Shown: positions 1 through 9,055 of the stretch, one piece after another | How the letters are laid out: each line of letters opens with the position of its first letter | How positions within the stretch are numbered: the first letter of the stretch is position 1 | NCBI RefSeq assembly: GCF_032116555.1 | Contig: NZ_CP134949.1 | Coordinates: 3,100,001 to 3,164,000 of the forward strand | Reading direction: 5' to 3' | Source: Halobaculum sp. XH14 | GTDB taxonomy: Archaea; Halobacteriota; Halobacteria; Halobacteriales; Haloferacaceae | DNA length: 64,000 nucleotides | Position numbers and translations under genes: made by a program | The notes under the pieces: model-generated | The model's database searches: none | What the model saw: only the letters and a program-made list of their open reading frames with translations | What the model was told of the DNA's origin: nothing

Positions 1-317
1 CGGTCGACGCCCCCCTCCAGCAGCCGGGTCGCGCCCTCGACGGTCCTGATGCCGCCGCCGACCTGGACGCCGACGGCGTCGCCGACGGCGTCCACGATGG
101 CGTCGAGCGCGGGGGCGTTCTCGCGCTCGCCGACGAACGCGCCGTCGAGGTCGACGAGGTGGAGCGTCCGCGCGCCGGCCGCGAGCCAGCGCTGGGCGAC
201 CTCGACCGGGTCGCCGTACGACGATTCCGTCCCCGGTTCGCCGCCGACGAGCTGGACGGTCTCGCCGCCTTTCACGTCGACGGCGGGGACGACCTCGAAC
301 TCCGGAAAGTGGGTCAT
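1..317 (-). CDS. hisA: HisA, phosphoribosylformimino-AICAR ribotide isomerase (3' part cut by window edge)
   Basis: Histidine biosynthesis enzyme that isomerises ProFAR to PRFAR, a cytosolic (beta/alpha)8 barrel. About 105 N-terminal residues are visible; the family is usually about 240 residues, so the rest lies left of the window. The protein opens MTHFPEFEVVPAVDVKGG, the first barrel strand with the catalytic Asp of the AVDVKGG motif, and continues with a HLVDLDGA strand and a QVGGGIRT phosphate-binding loop. The start is the ATG at 317. No other his gene is visible. Divergent from cheF. Confidence 0.93.
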   Translation of the reverse strand, partial: MTHFPEFEVVPAVDVKGGETVQLVGGEPGTESSYGDPVEVAQRWLAAGARTLHLVDLDGAFVGERENAPALDAIVDAVGDAVGVQVGGGIRTVEGATRLLEGGVD

Positions 318-474
318 TCGCTGTCGGTGCTAGCGCGGGCGGGGGCAAAACGGTTCCCAGTGCGGCAGGCTGCCGGGGACGACGGAGCTGACGGTCCCCG
401 TTCGGCTCCCCCGCCGTTTTCACGAACGAGACGGGGTGCGAAACTGTCAAGTATGGTTGCTCGAACCGGACTTC

Positions 475-1341
475 ATGAGCGAGTCGGTCGTCGCGGACTT
501 CGTCGGCCACTTCTTCGCGGCCGGCGTGCGGGGTGAACCCCCGACCGGCCGGATCGTCCTCAGCCAGCGACGGCTGGTGCTCGCCGCGGACGAGGTGAAG
601 GAAACCATCCCCCTCTCGTCGGTGTTCGACGTGAAGGTGGGGCAGGTCCCGGCGGAGATGGAGGGCTACTTCAACGACACCATCACCATCGCCTACCGCG
701 TCGACGACGAGCGGCGCGTCGCCGCCGTCGAGGGCTCGGACACGAACATCGACCGCTTCGGCACGGTGCTGTTCAAGGTGCTGCTCAACGGGACGACCGC
801 GCTAGTTCGCCACCCGGCGCGGCTGGGCGGTCGGGTCACGGACGCCGACGCGGAGAAGGCGTCGCTGAAGCTCGAGCACGGCTCGCTCACGTTCAAGCGG
901 AAGAGCGGGCCGTTCACGGTCGATCTGGGGACGGTCATCTCGGTCGAGCGCGCGGACCGCGACCTGGGCAACGGCCCACACCCGGTCGTCACGTTCCGTC
1001 ACATCGAGGACGGGACGGCGGCCACCTCCGAGGTCGGAATCGACTCGGCCCGGAAGACGAACCTGCTCGGGCGGTACATCCGACTGCGCTACGCCGACGT
1101 GCAGGAGGAACTGGCCGACGTCAGTCTCGACGAGGAGGAACTGGAGGTGCTCGTCGCGCTCTACTCGGCCGGCGAGGGCGTCTCGCTGTCGGCCGTCGTC
1201 GACATCGACCCCCAGCCGCTCACTTTGCTGTTGAACGGACTCGCGGAGAAGGGCATCGTCGTCGACACGGAGACCGGCACGAAGCTGACGGCGAAGGGGC
1301 GGGTCGTCGTCGGCCAGCGGCTCGAGTCCGTGAACACGTAG
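475..1341 (+). CDS. cheF: Taxis protein CheF
   Basis: Archaea-specific adaptor known to link the Che phosphorelay (CheY, CheC, CheD) to the archaellum motor. The 288-residue protein begins MSESVVADFVGHF and has the family layout: an N-terminal beta-rich half (around residues 1-180, with TGRIVLSQRRLVLAADEV near the start) and a C-terminal winged-helix-like part (EELEVLVALYSAGEGVSLSAV near 230). An in-frame ATG at 436 would add 13 residues, but homologs as I recall them start at MSES. It is not beside che or arl genes here, yet two orphan transducers lie in the window. Identification is by family resemblance, not a search. Confidence 0.85.
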   Translation: MSESVVADFVGHFFAAGVRGEPPTGRIVLSQRRLVLAADEVKETIPLSSVFDVKVGQVPAEMEGYFNDTITIAYRVDDERRVAAVEGSDTNIDRFGTVLFKVLLNGTTALVRHPARLGGRVTDADAEKASLKLEHGSLTFKRKSGPFTVDLGTVISVERADRDLGNGPHPVVTFRHIEDGTAATSEVGIDSARKTNLLGRYIRLRYADVQEELADVSLDEEELEVLVALYSAGEGVSLSAVVDIDPQPLTLLLNGLAEKGIVVDTETGTKLTAKGRVVVGQRLESVNT

Positions 1342-1474
1342 ACGGCGACACGAGCGACCCGCCCTGCTCGCGGTTCAGTCGGACGGTGACGCCCGAGCGC
1401 CGGTCTCATTTTCGCCGAAATTCCCCGACAGCAGCCGATTCTCCCGGCCGCGCGTCGATGGTGTCGATTCGATT

Positions 1475-1482
1475 GATTTATA
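1475..1482 (+). promoter_or_regulatory. TATA box for the small gene at 1507
   Basis: GATTTATA is centred about 27 nt before the ATG at 1507, the spacing expected of a leaderless haloarchaeal transcript. The AT-rich hexamer stands out in GC-rich surroundings and supports both the small gene and its start. Confidence 0.6.
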
Positions 1483-1506
1483 CGCCCGTGTATGTGAGTA
1501 GCATCC

Positions 1507-1650
1507 ATGACACCCGCTCGCACGGAGTCAGAGGTGATGGCGTCGGTCGACGAGGACAGTTCCGAGTTCGTCATCGCCGACATCGCGCGGGAGGACGCGT
1601 GGCTATCCGTGGGCGAGCGGGACGCGCCGGTGCTCGAACAGTGGTGTTGA
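1507..1650 (+). CDS. Small conserved haloarchaeal protein (47 aa)
   Basis: Encodes 47 residues starting MTPARTESEVMASVDED and ending APVLEQWC. The central part SSEFVIADIAREDAWLSV resembles a small haloarchaeal family that I recall as DUF7556 (not verified). No membrane segment or metal-binding motif is visible. A well-spaced TATA box at 1475-1482 supports leaderless expression from this ATG. The function is unknown. It faces the minus-strand gene at 1676. Confidence 0.6.
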   Translation: MTPARTESEVMASVDEDSSEFVIADIAREDAWLSVGERDAPVLEQWC

Positions 1651-1675
1651 GCCCGGCTCGACGCCCGGCGTCGCC

Positions 1676-1927
1676 CTAGATCTCCTCGTCCGGGTCGTGG
1701 CGGTCGGCCACCCGCCGCGCCTCGCTCGCGTACCGTTCTACCGTCTCCTCGTCCTCGACGAGTCCCAGCTCGGACTCCGGTCGCTCGATCCCCGCGGTGG
1801 CCGGGTTCCGGGAGAGCAGTTCCACCGACGCCTGCCGGCGGTAGTACCGCTCGCCGTCCTCGCTCGCGTAGGTGAGCGAGACGGTCTGTCTCGTGTCGTA
1901 CTCGCGCTCGACGAGCCACAGGTGCAT
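1676..1927 (-). CDS. Hypothetical protein, 83 aa
   Basis: Opens MHLWLVEREYDTRQTVSLTYASEDGERYYRRQ, a beta-hairpin-like N-terminus, followed by an acidic, probably helical tail (VEDEETVERYASEARRVADRHDPDEE). No catalytic motif or membrane segment is visible. It looks like a small conserved haloarchaeal protein, but I cannot name the family. It lies 62 bp from the transducer gene, whose stop is at 1990; the two run in the same direction with this gene downstream, so a shared transcript is possible. Confidence 0.6.
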   Translation of the reverse strand: MHLWLVEREYDTRQTVSLTYASEDGERYYRRQASVELLSRNPATAGIERPESELGLVEDEETVERYASEARRVADRHDPDEEI

Positions 1928-1989
1928 GTGACCGGATACGGACGAACGGGATGAAAAGGTGAGCCGTCTCCGTGCGGGCCGGGCGACGA

Positions 1990-3675
1990 TCAGCCGAACT
2001 GGAAGCCGCCGACGTCCTCGGGGACTCCGGCGTCGTCGCCGTCCTCGACCGCCTCCCGGCCGACGTCGACGCCGCCGTCGGCGCGGTACTCGACCGACTC
2101 GTCGTCGCGCCCGCCGTCGGTGGCCGTTTCCTGCCCGCGGAGTTCGCGGACCTGCTCGGAGAGGTCCTCGATGGCGTCGGTCTGCTCGTCAGTGGCCGCG
2201 ACGATGCGGTCGGCCGCGTCCTCGGTCTCGCCCGAGCGTTCGCGGACGTCCTCGATGGTCGCGGTCAGCTCCTCGACGGTCGTCGCCTGGTCGTCGGTCG
2301 CGCGGGACACTTCGGCGATGCCGTCGGCCGCCTGGTCGATGGAGGCCGCGATGTCCTCGAACGCCTCCAGCACGTCGTCGATCTGGTCGGCCGCGTGGTC
2401 GATCTGCTGGTGTGACTGCTCGGCGGCGACGACCGTCGAGTCCGTCTGGTTCTGGAGCTGTTCGATGCTGCCCGTGATCTGCTCGGTGTGCTGGCGGGTC
2501 TCGTCGGCGAGCGTCTTCACCTCCTCGGCGACGACCGCGAAGCCGTCGCCGTCCTTGCCGGCCCGTGCGGCCTCGATGTTCGCGTTCAGCGCGAGCAGGT
2601 TGGTCTGTTCGGCGACGTCGGAGATGACCTCGACGACGTCCTCGATGTCGTCCATGCGCTCGCCCAGGTCGGTGACCGACTGGACGAGTTCCTCGCCGAT
2701 GTCCGTGACGTCGTCGGTCGCCTCGCGCGCGTCCTCGGAGGCGTCGAGCCCCTCGGTCGCGGCCTCGCGGGCCTGTTCGGCCGCGGTGTCGACCTCCTCG
2801 GCCGTGGCGGCGACCTCCTCCATCGAAGCGGAGAACGTCTGCATCTCGCTCACGCCCTCCGTGAGCAGGTCGTTCTGCTCGGCGACGTTCTCGGCGATGT
2901 CTTCGGCGGCATCCACCGCCTCGTTGACGGAGCCCTCCAGTTGCGCCGTCTGCTCGTCGACGCCGAGGGCGGTCGACTCGAACGCCTCCGCCATCTCGTT
3001 CAGTTCGCCGACGACCTCCAGGAGCCGCTCGTCGAGACAGTCGTCCTCGTCGACGTAGTTCGCGCGCGCCTCGAGGTGCCCGTCGATGAGCAGCTGGATG
3101 GTCCCCTGAACCTCGTCGACCAGCGCTTCGACCGCCTCCTGTCGCTGAACCTGTTCCGTTCGGTCGCGGACCGTCTCGATGACTGCGACGAGTTCGTCTC
3201 CCTCGTACAGCGGCATCGCCGTGAAGTAGATGTGGCGTTCGTCGCCGTGCTGGTCCGTCATGACGCTCGTGTCGGCGTACAGCGAGAGCGCCTCGTCCTC
3301 CACCGAGATGTCGTACTCCTCGTGGGCGGACTCGGGCGTCTCGAGCACCTTGTCAGCGAGGGTCTGGGCCCGCCGGCCGTCCGGGTAGAACATCTCGCTC
3401 GCGTGTGGATGCCCGACGGCCTCCTCGCTCGATGCGCCCGTCAGGTCCTCGATGGCCCTGTTCCAGGCGACGATCGTCCCGCTCGAATCGAGCATGAACA
3501 CTGCCGACCCGACGCCGTCGAGCAGCAGGTCGTCGTCGACGTTCAGCTCGGATTCGTCCTCCTCGACGTCCAGGGCGTCGACGTCGGCTCCCGACTCGAC
3601 GGCGACACCTCCGTCCGGCACCGGATCGCGTTCGGACGCGAACCGGTCCCGGAGGCGACTGAGTAGCGACCGCAT
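1990..3675 (-). CDS. Soluble PAS-containing methyl-accepting transducer (Htr family)
   Basis: Cytoplasmic chemoreceptor of 561 residues with no membrane segment. It has a PAS sensor domain at about residues 50-172 (LDGVGSAVFMLDSSGTIVAWN, then SEEAVGHPHASEMF) and a long coiled-coil signalling domain. The conserved hairpin tip that docks CheA/CheW is at about 349-373 (SDVAEQTNLLALNANIEAAR). Glu/Gln-rich methylation-type helices flank it. The ligand could be a small molecule, redox state or oxygen, but no haem or flavin motif is decisive. HAMP is absent. The acidic C-terminus ends GGFQFG. The start is the ATG at 3675. With cheF nearby it belongs to the taxis system, though the site is orphan. 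Confidence 0.93.
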   Translation of the reverse strand: MRSLLSRLRDRFASERDPVPDGGVAVESGADVDALDVEEDESELNVDDDLLLDGVGSAVFMLDSSGTIVAWNRAIEDLTGASSEEAVGHPHASEMFYPDGRRAQTLADKVLETPESAHEEYDISVEDEALSLYADTSVMTDQHGDERHIYFTAMPLYEGDELVAVIETVRDRTEQVQRQEAVEALVDEVQGTIQLLIDGHLEARANYVDEDDCLDERLLEVVGELNEMAEAFESTALGVDEQTAQLEGSVNEAVDAAEDIAENVAEQNDLLTEGVSEMQTFSASMEEVAATAEEVDTAAEQAREAATEGLDASEDAREATDDVTDIGEELVQSVTDLGERMDDIEDVVEVISDVAEQTNLLALNANIEAARAGKDGDGFAVVAEEVKTLADETRQHTEQITGSIEQLQNQTDSTVVAAEQSHQQIDHAADQIDDVLEAFEDIAASIDQAADGIAEVSRATDDQATTVEELTATIEDVRERSGETEDAADRIVAATDEQTDAIEDLSEQVRELRGQETATDGGRDDESVEYRADGGVDVGREAVEDGDDAGVPEDVGGFQFG

Positions 3676-3790
3676 GCTTCCAGCGCGATGGAGGAACCCC
3701 GTTAACGTTACCCCCCAATACTCACATGTGATACCGGCGTGACGGTCGAACGCGTCACCCTCAAGCGGTCGGAGCGCCGAGGACGGGGCG

Positions 3791-5524
3791 ATGGACGCGA
3801 CGGAGCTCCGTGACCGGGCCGACGCCCTCCCCCGCGAGCCCGGAGTCTACCAGTTTCACGAGGACGACGCCGTCCTCTACGTCGGGAAGGCGGTGGACGT
3901 CCGCGACCGGGTGCGCTCGTACGCCGACCCGCGCTCGGCCCGCGTCCGACGGATGGTCCGGCGGGCCGACGCCCTGGAGTTCGCCGTCACGGACACCGAG
4001 ACGCAGGCGCTGTTGCTCGAGGCGAACCTCATCAAGCGGCACACCCCGCGGTTCAACGTCCGCCTGAAGGACGACAAGTCCTACCCGCTCGTGCAGTTGA
4101 CCGACCACCCGGTCCCGCGCATCGAGGTGACGCGCGACCCGGCCGAGGGTGCGACCGTGTTCGGCCCGTTCACGGACAAGGGCCGCGTCGACACCGCCGT
4201 GAAGGCGCTCCGGGAGACGTACGGCCTCCGGGGCTGTTCGGACCACAAGTACGCCGGGCGTGACCGCCCGTGTCTCGACTACGAGATGGGCCTGTGTAGC
4301 GCACCCTGCACCGGGGAGATCGCGGAGGCGGAGTACCGGACTGACGTGGAATCGGTCACGCGATTCTTCGAGGGCGAGACCGGCGTGCTCGCCGACCCGC
4401 TCACGCGGGCGATGGACGAGGCCGCCCGCGAGCAGGAGTACGAACGCGCCGCGAACCTGCGCGACAGGCTCGACGCCATCGAGTCGTTCCATGGCGAGGG
4501 CGAGGCGGCGGTCTCGGGCCGGTCGGACGAACGGGCGGTCGACGTGCTCGGTGCCGCCCTCGAGGGTGACGCCGCGACGGTCGCGCGGCTCCACAGCGAG
4601 CGCGGACAACTCGTCGACCGGACCCGGCACTCGCTCGACGCCCCGGAGGGCGAGGACAGGGTTGCCGCGGTGCTCGCGGCGTTCCTCGTCCAGTACTACG
4701 CCGAGCGGGAGCTCCCGGACGCGATCCTCCTGTCGGAACGTCCGGACGACGGCGACGTGCTCGACTGGCTCGCGGCCGAGGACGTCGCGGTCCGCGTTCC
4801 CGGCACGGGTCGGGAGGCGAAGCTGGTGGAACTGGCGCTCAAGAACGCCCGGAGCGCGCCGACGCGCACGGACGGCGTCGCCGCGCTCGGCGACCGGCTG
4901 AGCATCGACCGACCCGACCGGATCGAGGGGTTCGACGTGAGCCACGGGCAGGGGAAACACGTCGTCGGCTCGAACGTTTGCTTCGTCGACGGCTCCGCGG
5001 AGAAGTCGGACTACCGGCGGAAGAAGCTCCACGAGGCGAACGACGACTACGGGAACATGCGCGACCTCGTCCGCTGGCGCGCCGAGCGCGCGGTCGAGGG
5101 CCGCGAGGACCGTCCCGATCCGGGGCTGCTGCTCATCGACGGCGGCGACGGCCAGCTCGGCGCGGCCAGGGACGCCCTCGGGGAGGTCGGCTGGGACGTG
5201 CCGACCGTCGCGCTGGCCAAGGACCGGGAACTGGTCGTGACGACCGACGGCGTCCGCGACTGGCCCGACGACGACCCCGCGCTCCACGTGCTCCAGCGGG
5301 TGCGCGACGAGGCGCACCGCTTCGCGGTCCAGTACCACCAGACGCTCCGGGACGACGTCTCGACGGTGCTCGACGAGGTGCCCGGCGTCGGCCCGCAGAC
5401 TCGCCGGCGCCTGCTCCGGCGGTTCGGCTCGGTCGAGAACGTCCGCGGAGCGAGCGTCGAGGACCTTCGGGACGTTCCGGGCGTCGGCGCGAAGACGGCC
5501 GAAGCGCTCCGCTCGCGGCTGTAA
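3791..5524 (+). CDS. uvrC: UvrABC system protein C (excinuclease)
   Basis: Nucleotide excision repair nuclease of 577 residues that cuts both sides of a lesion bound by UvrA/UvrB. In order: a GIY-YIG nuclease (PGVYQF at 17-22, LYVGKA at 29-34) for the 3' cut; a UVR motif near 205-230 ([19 protein letters not shown]); an RNase H-like domain for the 5' cut ([15 protein letters not shown] near 380 and [11 protein letters not shown] near 447); and tandem helix-hairpin-helix DNA-binding motifs at the C-terminus ([25 protein letters not shown]). Length fits archaeal UvrC, which haloarchaea share with bacteria. The start ATG at 3791 is 115 bp from the divergent transducer. A short T-run lies at 5529-5532 after the stop. 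Confidence 0.97.
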   Translation: MDATELRDRADALPREPGVYQFHEDDAVLYVGKAVDVRDRVRSYADPRSARVRRMVRRADALEFAVTDTETQALLLEANLIKRHTPRFNVRLKDDKSYPLVQLTDHPVPRIEVTRDPAEGATVFGPFTDKGRVDTAVKALRETYGLRGCSDHKYAGRDRPCLDYEMGLCSAPCTGEIAEAEYRTDVESVTRFFEGETGVLADPLTRAMDEAAREQEYERAANLRDRLDAIESFHGEGEAAVSGRSDERAVDVLGAALEGDAATVARLHSERGQLVDRTRHSLDAPEGEDRVAAVLAAFLVQYYAERELPDAILLSERPDDGDVLDWLAAEDVAVRVPGTGREAKLVELALKNARSAPTRTDGVAALGDRLSIDRPDRIEGFDVSHGQGKHVVGSNVCFVDGSAEKSDYRRKKLHEANDDYGNMRDLVRWRAERAVEGREDRPDPGLLLIDGGDGQLGAARDALGEVGWDVPTVALAKDRELVVTTDGVRDWPDDDPALHVLQRVRDEAHRFAVQYHQTLRDDVSTVLDEVPGVGPQTRRRLLRRFGSVENVRGASVEDLRDVPGVGAKTAEALRSRL

Positions 5525-5608
5525 ACAGTTTTGGCTGACAGGCGGTCCGACGATTCGGCCCATCGCGACGGACTGGACCGCACAATCGCGCGTCCCGCCG
5601 CGACCGCT

Positions 5609-5649
5609 CTCAGGTCACGGCGGTGCTGGTCCCGGTTTCCTACTTGAAT
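5609..5649 (-). repeat. Dispersed RKPGPAPP repeat, copy 2
   Basis: Read on the minus strand, this stretch immediately after the CPBP stop matches 47140-47178 on the plus strand at most positions, including the block CCGGGACCAGC and CCGTGACCTGAG. In one frame both encode RKPGPAPP followed by TGA. No start codon is apparent close by in that frame here, so this copy may be a remnant. Confidence 0.65.
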
Positions 5650-6561
5650 CTACGCCGCCGGGGTCTCGTCCTCGTCGAGGGCGGGCGACCGGTACAGGAG
5701 CCAGACGGCGAGCGCGGCGAACGGGACCGTTCCGAGCACTCCGACCGGTAGCGGTCCGAGCAGCGGGTTCGGGTCGCCCTGGAGGAACAGGAGGGCGAGC
5801 CCCGCGACGGCGTTGACCGCGCCGTGGCCGATCGCCGCGGGCCAGACGCTCCCCTCGCGGACGGTCGCCCAGGCGAACAGGACGCCGAGCGAGACGGTGA
5901 ACCCGAGGAAGACGACGAACCCGGCCCAGGGGAACCCGACGTAGCCGAAACCGTACTCGTAGCCCATCGCGATCAGCGGCCAGTGCCAGACGCCCCAGAC
6001 GACGCCGTGGAGGAGGACCGCCCGGCGGGTGCCGAGCGGGAGCAGTTTCGGGAGGAGGTAGGCCCGCCAGCCGAACTCCTCGCCGAACGCGAACAGCCCG
6101 TTGATGAGCGGCGCGACCGTGACCGCGGCGACGACCTGCACGAGGACGAGGACGGTCGGGTCGAGCCCCGTCGCGCCGGCGGAGGCGAACGACTCGGCGG
6201 CGGCTCGCATCGAAGGGTCGAACGCGTCGGGGAAGACGGCAAAGAACACGAGCGCGCCGAGGGCGGTGAGGACGAGCGGCGCGACCCAGACGGCCGCGTA
6301 CGTTCGCAGGTTCCCACTGACGCGGGGGCGGAGCATGAGATCCGACCGACCCTCGCCGGTCGCCAGTCGGGCGACGACGTTTCCGACGGCCGGACCGAAC
6401 ATGTACGTCGTCGGGAGGAGGACGCCCGCGAGCGTCAGCGGGCCGAGGACGGTCGGGCTGTCGGTCAGGCCGCCGGTCGCGTAGATGACGCCCGCGGTGG
6501 CCCACGAGACGGCAAAGGTGATCGCGAGAAAGACGGCGATACGGCGGCTTCGGAGCGTCAC
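5650..6561 (-). CDS. CPBP family intramembrane metalloprotease
   Basis: Polytopic membrane protein of 303 residues with about eight hydrophobic segments and the CPBP/Abi (CAAX protease-like) signature: EEFGWR at 161-166, a conserved His at 185 with WHWP at 192-195, and HGAVN at 246-250. These Glu/His/Asn residues form the metal site in the family. The substrate is unknown; relatives process prenylated proteins, anchor surface proteins or act in bacteriocin immunity. It stands alone on the minus strand, with uvrC convergent to its left and mdh 115 bp upstream. The start ATG at 6561 leads into the first membrane helix. A short dispersed repeat directly follows the stop. Confidence 0.9.
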   Translation of the reverse strand: MTLRSRRIAVFLAITFAVSWATAGVIYATGGLTDSPTVLGPLTLAGVLLPTTYMFGPAVGNVVARLATGEGRSDLMLRPRVSGNLRTYAAVWVAPLVLTALGALVFFAVFPDAFDPSMRAAAESFASAGATGLDPTVLVLVQVVAAVTVAPLINGLFAFGEEFGWRAYLLPKLLPLGTRRAVLLHGVVWGVWHWPLIAMGYEYGFGYVGFPWAGFVVFLGFTVSLGVLFAWATVREGSVWPAAIGHGAVNAVAGLALLFLQGDPNPLLGPLPVGVLGTVPFAALAVWLLYRSPALDEDETPAA

Positions 6562-6675
6562 GATGCGGAACGTGTTCCTCTCGTGAGGTGAATCTGTCGG
6601 TGGGGGAGCGCTCGGTGTCGGTTGCAGGGGGTCCGGAAAACGGAATCGGGCCCTCGGATCGACGGTCGGTGCCGA

Positions 6676-7590
6676 CTACGAGATCTTCTCGTACTGCTCG
6701 GAGAGCTTCCCGGCGGCCTCGTCCATCAGGTCGGCCTCGTAGTCGTCCAGGTCCCACTCGATTACCTCCTCGACGCCGTTCGCGCCGAGCTTTACCGGGA
6801 CGCCGAACGCGGTGTCCTCGTGGCCGAACTCGCCGTCGAGCGCGATCGAGCCCGGCAGCACCTCCCCGGTGTCGTGGAGGACGGCCTCGACCATGTGGGC
6901 GACGCCGGTCGCGGGACCCCACTGGGTCGCGCCCTTGCGCTCGATGACGTCCATGGCGGACTCCTGGAGGTCGCCGAGGATCTCCTCGCGCTCGTCGGCC
7001 GAGAACGCGGGGTCCCGGCCGTCGACGCGCACCTTCGAGAAGACCGGGACCTGGGCGTCGCCGTGCTCGCCGAGGATGGTCGCCTCGACGTTTTTCACCT
7101 GCGTATCGAAGCGCTCGGAGAGGACGTAGCGGAAGCGCGCCGAGTCGAGTCGGCCGCCGAACCCGACGACCTGGTTCCGGTCCCGGTCGCCCGCCTCGTA
7201 CAGGTGGCGGTTCAGCAGGTCCACCGGGTTCGAGGTCGTGATGGAGACGAAGTCATCGTTGTACTCGGCGAGCGAGGAGCCGATGTCCTCCATGATCGGC
7301 GCGTTGTCGCCCGCGAGGTCGATGCGCGTCTGGCCGGGCTGGCGCGGGATGCCGGCCGTGACGACGACGACGTCCGAGCCCTCGGTGTCCTCGTACTCGC
7401 CCTGCACGACCGTCGTGTTCGAGTCGTACGCGATGCCGTGGTTGGTGTCGGCCGCCTGTCCCACCGTCGTCTCCCGCTGGTCCGGGATGTCGACGAAGAC
7501 GAGTTCGTCGACGACGTCCCGGAGCGCGAGGTTGTAGCCGGCCGCGGCGCCCACCGTGCCGGCCGCCCCGATGATGCTAACCTTCGTCAT
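6676..7590 (-). CDS. mdh: Malate dehydrogenase (LDH-like)
   Basis: NAD-dependent oxidation of malate to oxaloacetate in the TCA cycle. The 304-residue protein has the Rossmann loop GAAGTVG (8-14), [15 protein letters not shown] with the malate-specifying Arg (R83, R89), the NPVD motif at 121-124 and the catalytic GEHGD (H176). It is of the lactate-dehydrogenase-like group found in haloarchaea. The promoter is the AT-rich GGTAAACG about 27 nt upstream of the ATG at 7590, facing the upp promoter across a 233 bp gap. Confidence 0.97.
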   Translation of the reverse strand: MTKVSIIGAAGTVGAAAGYNLALRDVVDELVFVDIPDQRETTVGQAADTNHGIAYDSNTTVVQGEYEDTEGSDVVVVTAGIPRQPGQTRIDLAGDNAPIMEDIGSSLAEYNDDFVSITTSNPVDLLNRHLYEAGDRDRNQVVGFGGRLDSARFRYVLSERFDTQVKNVEATILGEHGDAQVPVFSKVRVDGRDPAFSADEREEILGDLQESAMDVIERKGATQWGPATGVAHMVEAVLHDTGEVLPGSIALDGEFGHEDTAFGVPVKLGANGVEEVIEWDLDDYEADLMDEAAGKLSEQYEKIS

Positions 7591-7727
7591 ACCACGTAAA
7601 CTGCGGCCCGAAATTCGGGTAAACGTTTCGAAAGCCGCGGTTTCGGTTGCCGGACGTCGTATTGGGATACGACGATCGTCGATTTTCCTTGGCTCGTCGA
7701 TCCTGCTTCGGCGGTCTCTGGCGACGA

Positions 7728-7766
7728 GCGGGCGAGGGTTCGCCCGCGGCCGTGCGTGAGGCTCAC
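7728..7766. other. Two hairpins in the mdh-upp intergenic region
   Basis: A perfect stem with arms GCGGGCGA / TCGCCCGC (7728-7735 and 7740-7747, 4 nt loop) is followed by GTGAG-G-CTCAC at 7756-7766. Both lie 60-95 bp upstream of upp, before its TATA (GTTTATGG, near 7794-7801). They may be a regulatory structure or remnants of dispersed repeats; nothing decides between these. Confidence 0.4.
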
Positions 7767-7823
7767 GACCCCGGAGCCGGCGTTCCGCCGGGGTTTATGG
7801 CCACACGCGTTGGCCTCTCGGAT

Positions 7824-8501
7824 ATGCCAATCGAGGAACGCGGCGACGCGCACCTCATCACCCACGCGCTCGCCAAGGACACCCTCTCGCGGCTCCGCGA
7901 CGTCGACACGTCCCAGGTCGGCTTCCGGAAGGGGCTCGTGAAGCTCGGCCGCATCTGTGGCTACGAGATCATCGACGGCGCGATGGAGACGGAGTTCGTC
8001 TCGATCCGGACGCCGCTGGCCGAGACGACCGGCGAGCGCGTGAAGCGGCTCGACGACGTGGTCATCATCAACGTGCTCCGTGCAGCGACGCCGTTCGTCG
8101 AGGGGCTGCTCAAGGCGTTCCCGCGCGCGAAGCAGGGCGTCATCTCGGCCGGGCGCGACGAGGAGGCCGGGATGGGCGAGGACGGCACGTTCCCCATCAG
8201 CATCGACTACACGAAGCTTCCGGAGATCACCGAGACCGACACGGTCATCGTCGCCGACCCGATGCTCGCCACCGGCTCGACGATGTGTACCGTCCTCGAC
8301 CACGTGCTCGACCAGGAGGCCGACCCCGAGCACCTGTTCGTCCTCTCGGCCGTCTCGGCCCCGGACGGCCTGGTTCGCGTCGGCGAGCAGTTCCCGCAGG
8401 CGGACCTGCTGACCGTCGCCATCGACGACCACCTCAACGACGAGGGGTTCATCGTGCCCGGACTGGGCGACGCCGGCGACCGCGCGTTCCGGACCGAGTG
8501 A
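7824..8501 (+). CDS. upp: Uracil phosphoribosyltransferase
   Basis: Pyrimidine salvage: uracil plus PRPP gives UMP. The 225-residue protein begins [19 protein letters not shown] and carries the PRPP-binding loop DPMLATGST (145-153) and the uracil-binding C-terminus ([12 protein letters not shown]). The ATG at 7824 was chosen because a TATA-like GTTTATGG sits about 27 nt before it and because homologs start here; longer in-frame readings upstream pass through non-coding DNA. Single gene, divergent from mdh. Confidence 0.95.
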   Translation: MPIEERGDAHLITHALAKDTLSRLRDVDTSQVGFRKGLVKLGRICGYEIIDGAMETEFVSIRTPLAETTGERVKRLDDVVIINVLRAATPFVEGLLKAFPRAKQGVISAGRDEEAGMGEDGTFPISIDYTKLPEITETDTVIVADPMLATGSTMCTVLDHVLDQEADPEHLFVLSAVSAPDGLVRVGEQFPQADLLTVAIDDHLNDEGFIVPGLGDAGDRAFRTE

Positions 8502-9055
8502 CGGCATTCCGGTTGCGTCGTCCAGCTTTCTGTCGCGGTCGGCGCGTACCGGCGCGGACGGAGCCGCGCCGGATGCGCGCGAGGGATGAGCGAGCTTGCG
8601 AGCGAATCGGCTGTTCACGCGAGCGAAGCGAGGGTGAGTTCCGGGGAGCTTGCTCCGAGGTAAGGGAGGCGTGTGGCTGTGCGGTGCGTGGCGGGTGGGT
8701 GGGACTGAAAGGGGCCGCGGCTCCCGACGAACCCCGGACCCGTAAGCACCGTGGTTCGAGAGAGCTCCGCTCTCTCGTCATCACGAAAATCTTCGATTTT
8801 CGAACGACAGCGCGACCGAAGGGAGCGAGGAGCGCAGCGCGGTCCGCGGGAGTCGAGAGCCGCAGGGGCTTTCGAGACGGTCGAAACGACGACCGAACCA
8901 ACACCAAAACCGACACCCGCGGGAGCTTTCGAGCCGTTGCGGTCGGTGATGCCGAAACCAACCACCGCCATCCACCAACCGGCCACGACCACCCACCAAC
9001 CCGTAGCCGCAATTCCTGCCAGTTTATCACTCCGGACGAACACGCCACGGACAAG
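8502..9055. repeat. Repeat-rich intergenic region between upp and lpdA
   Basis: No gene is supported in these 554 bases. They hold a mosaic of short hairpins and dispersed repeat modules: an arm starting GTTCACGCGAGCGAAGCGAG at 8613 followed by GGAGC-TT-GCTCC (8645-8656); the GTGGGACTGAA block near 8699; hairpins GAGAGAGC/GCTCTCTC (8758-8776) and CGAAAATC/GATTTTCG (8784-8802); and two cores of the GGGGCTTTCGAG family (8865-8876 and 8931-8943). Related modules recur at 20.1-20.5, 51.7-52.1 and 56.3 kb. The lpdA promoter should lie in its last 60 bases (GTTTATCAC near 9022). Confidence 0.75.

Noticed and set aside
8285-9055. N-terminal extension of lpdA through the repeat region
   Set aside because: The extension is repeat-derived and low-complexity; the FAD domain begins at ATG 9056.
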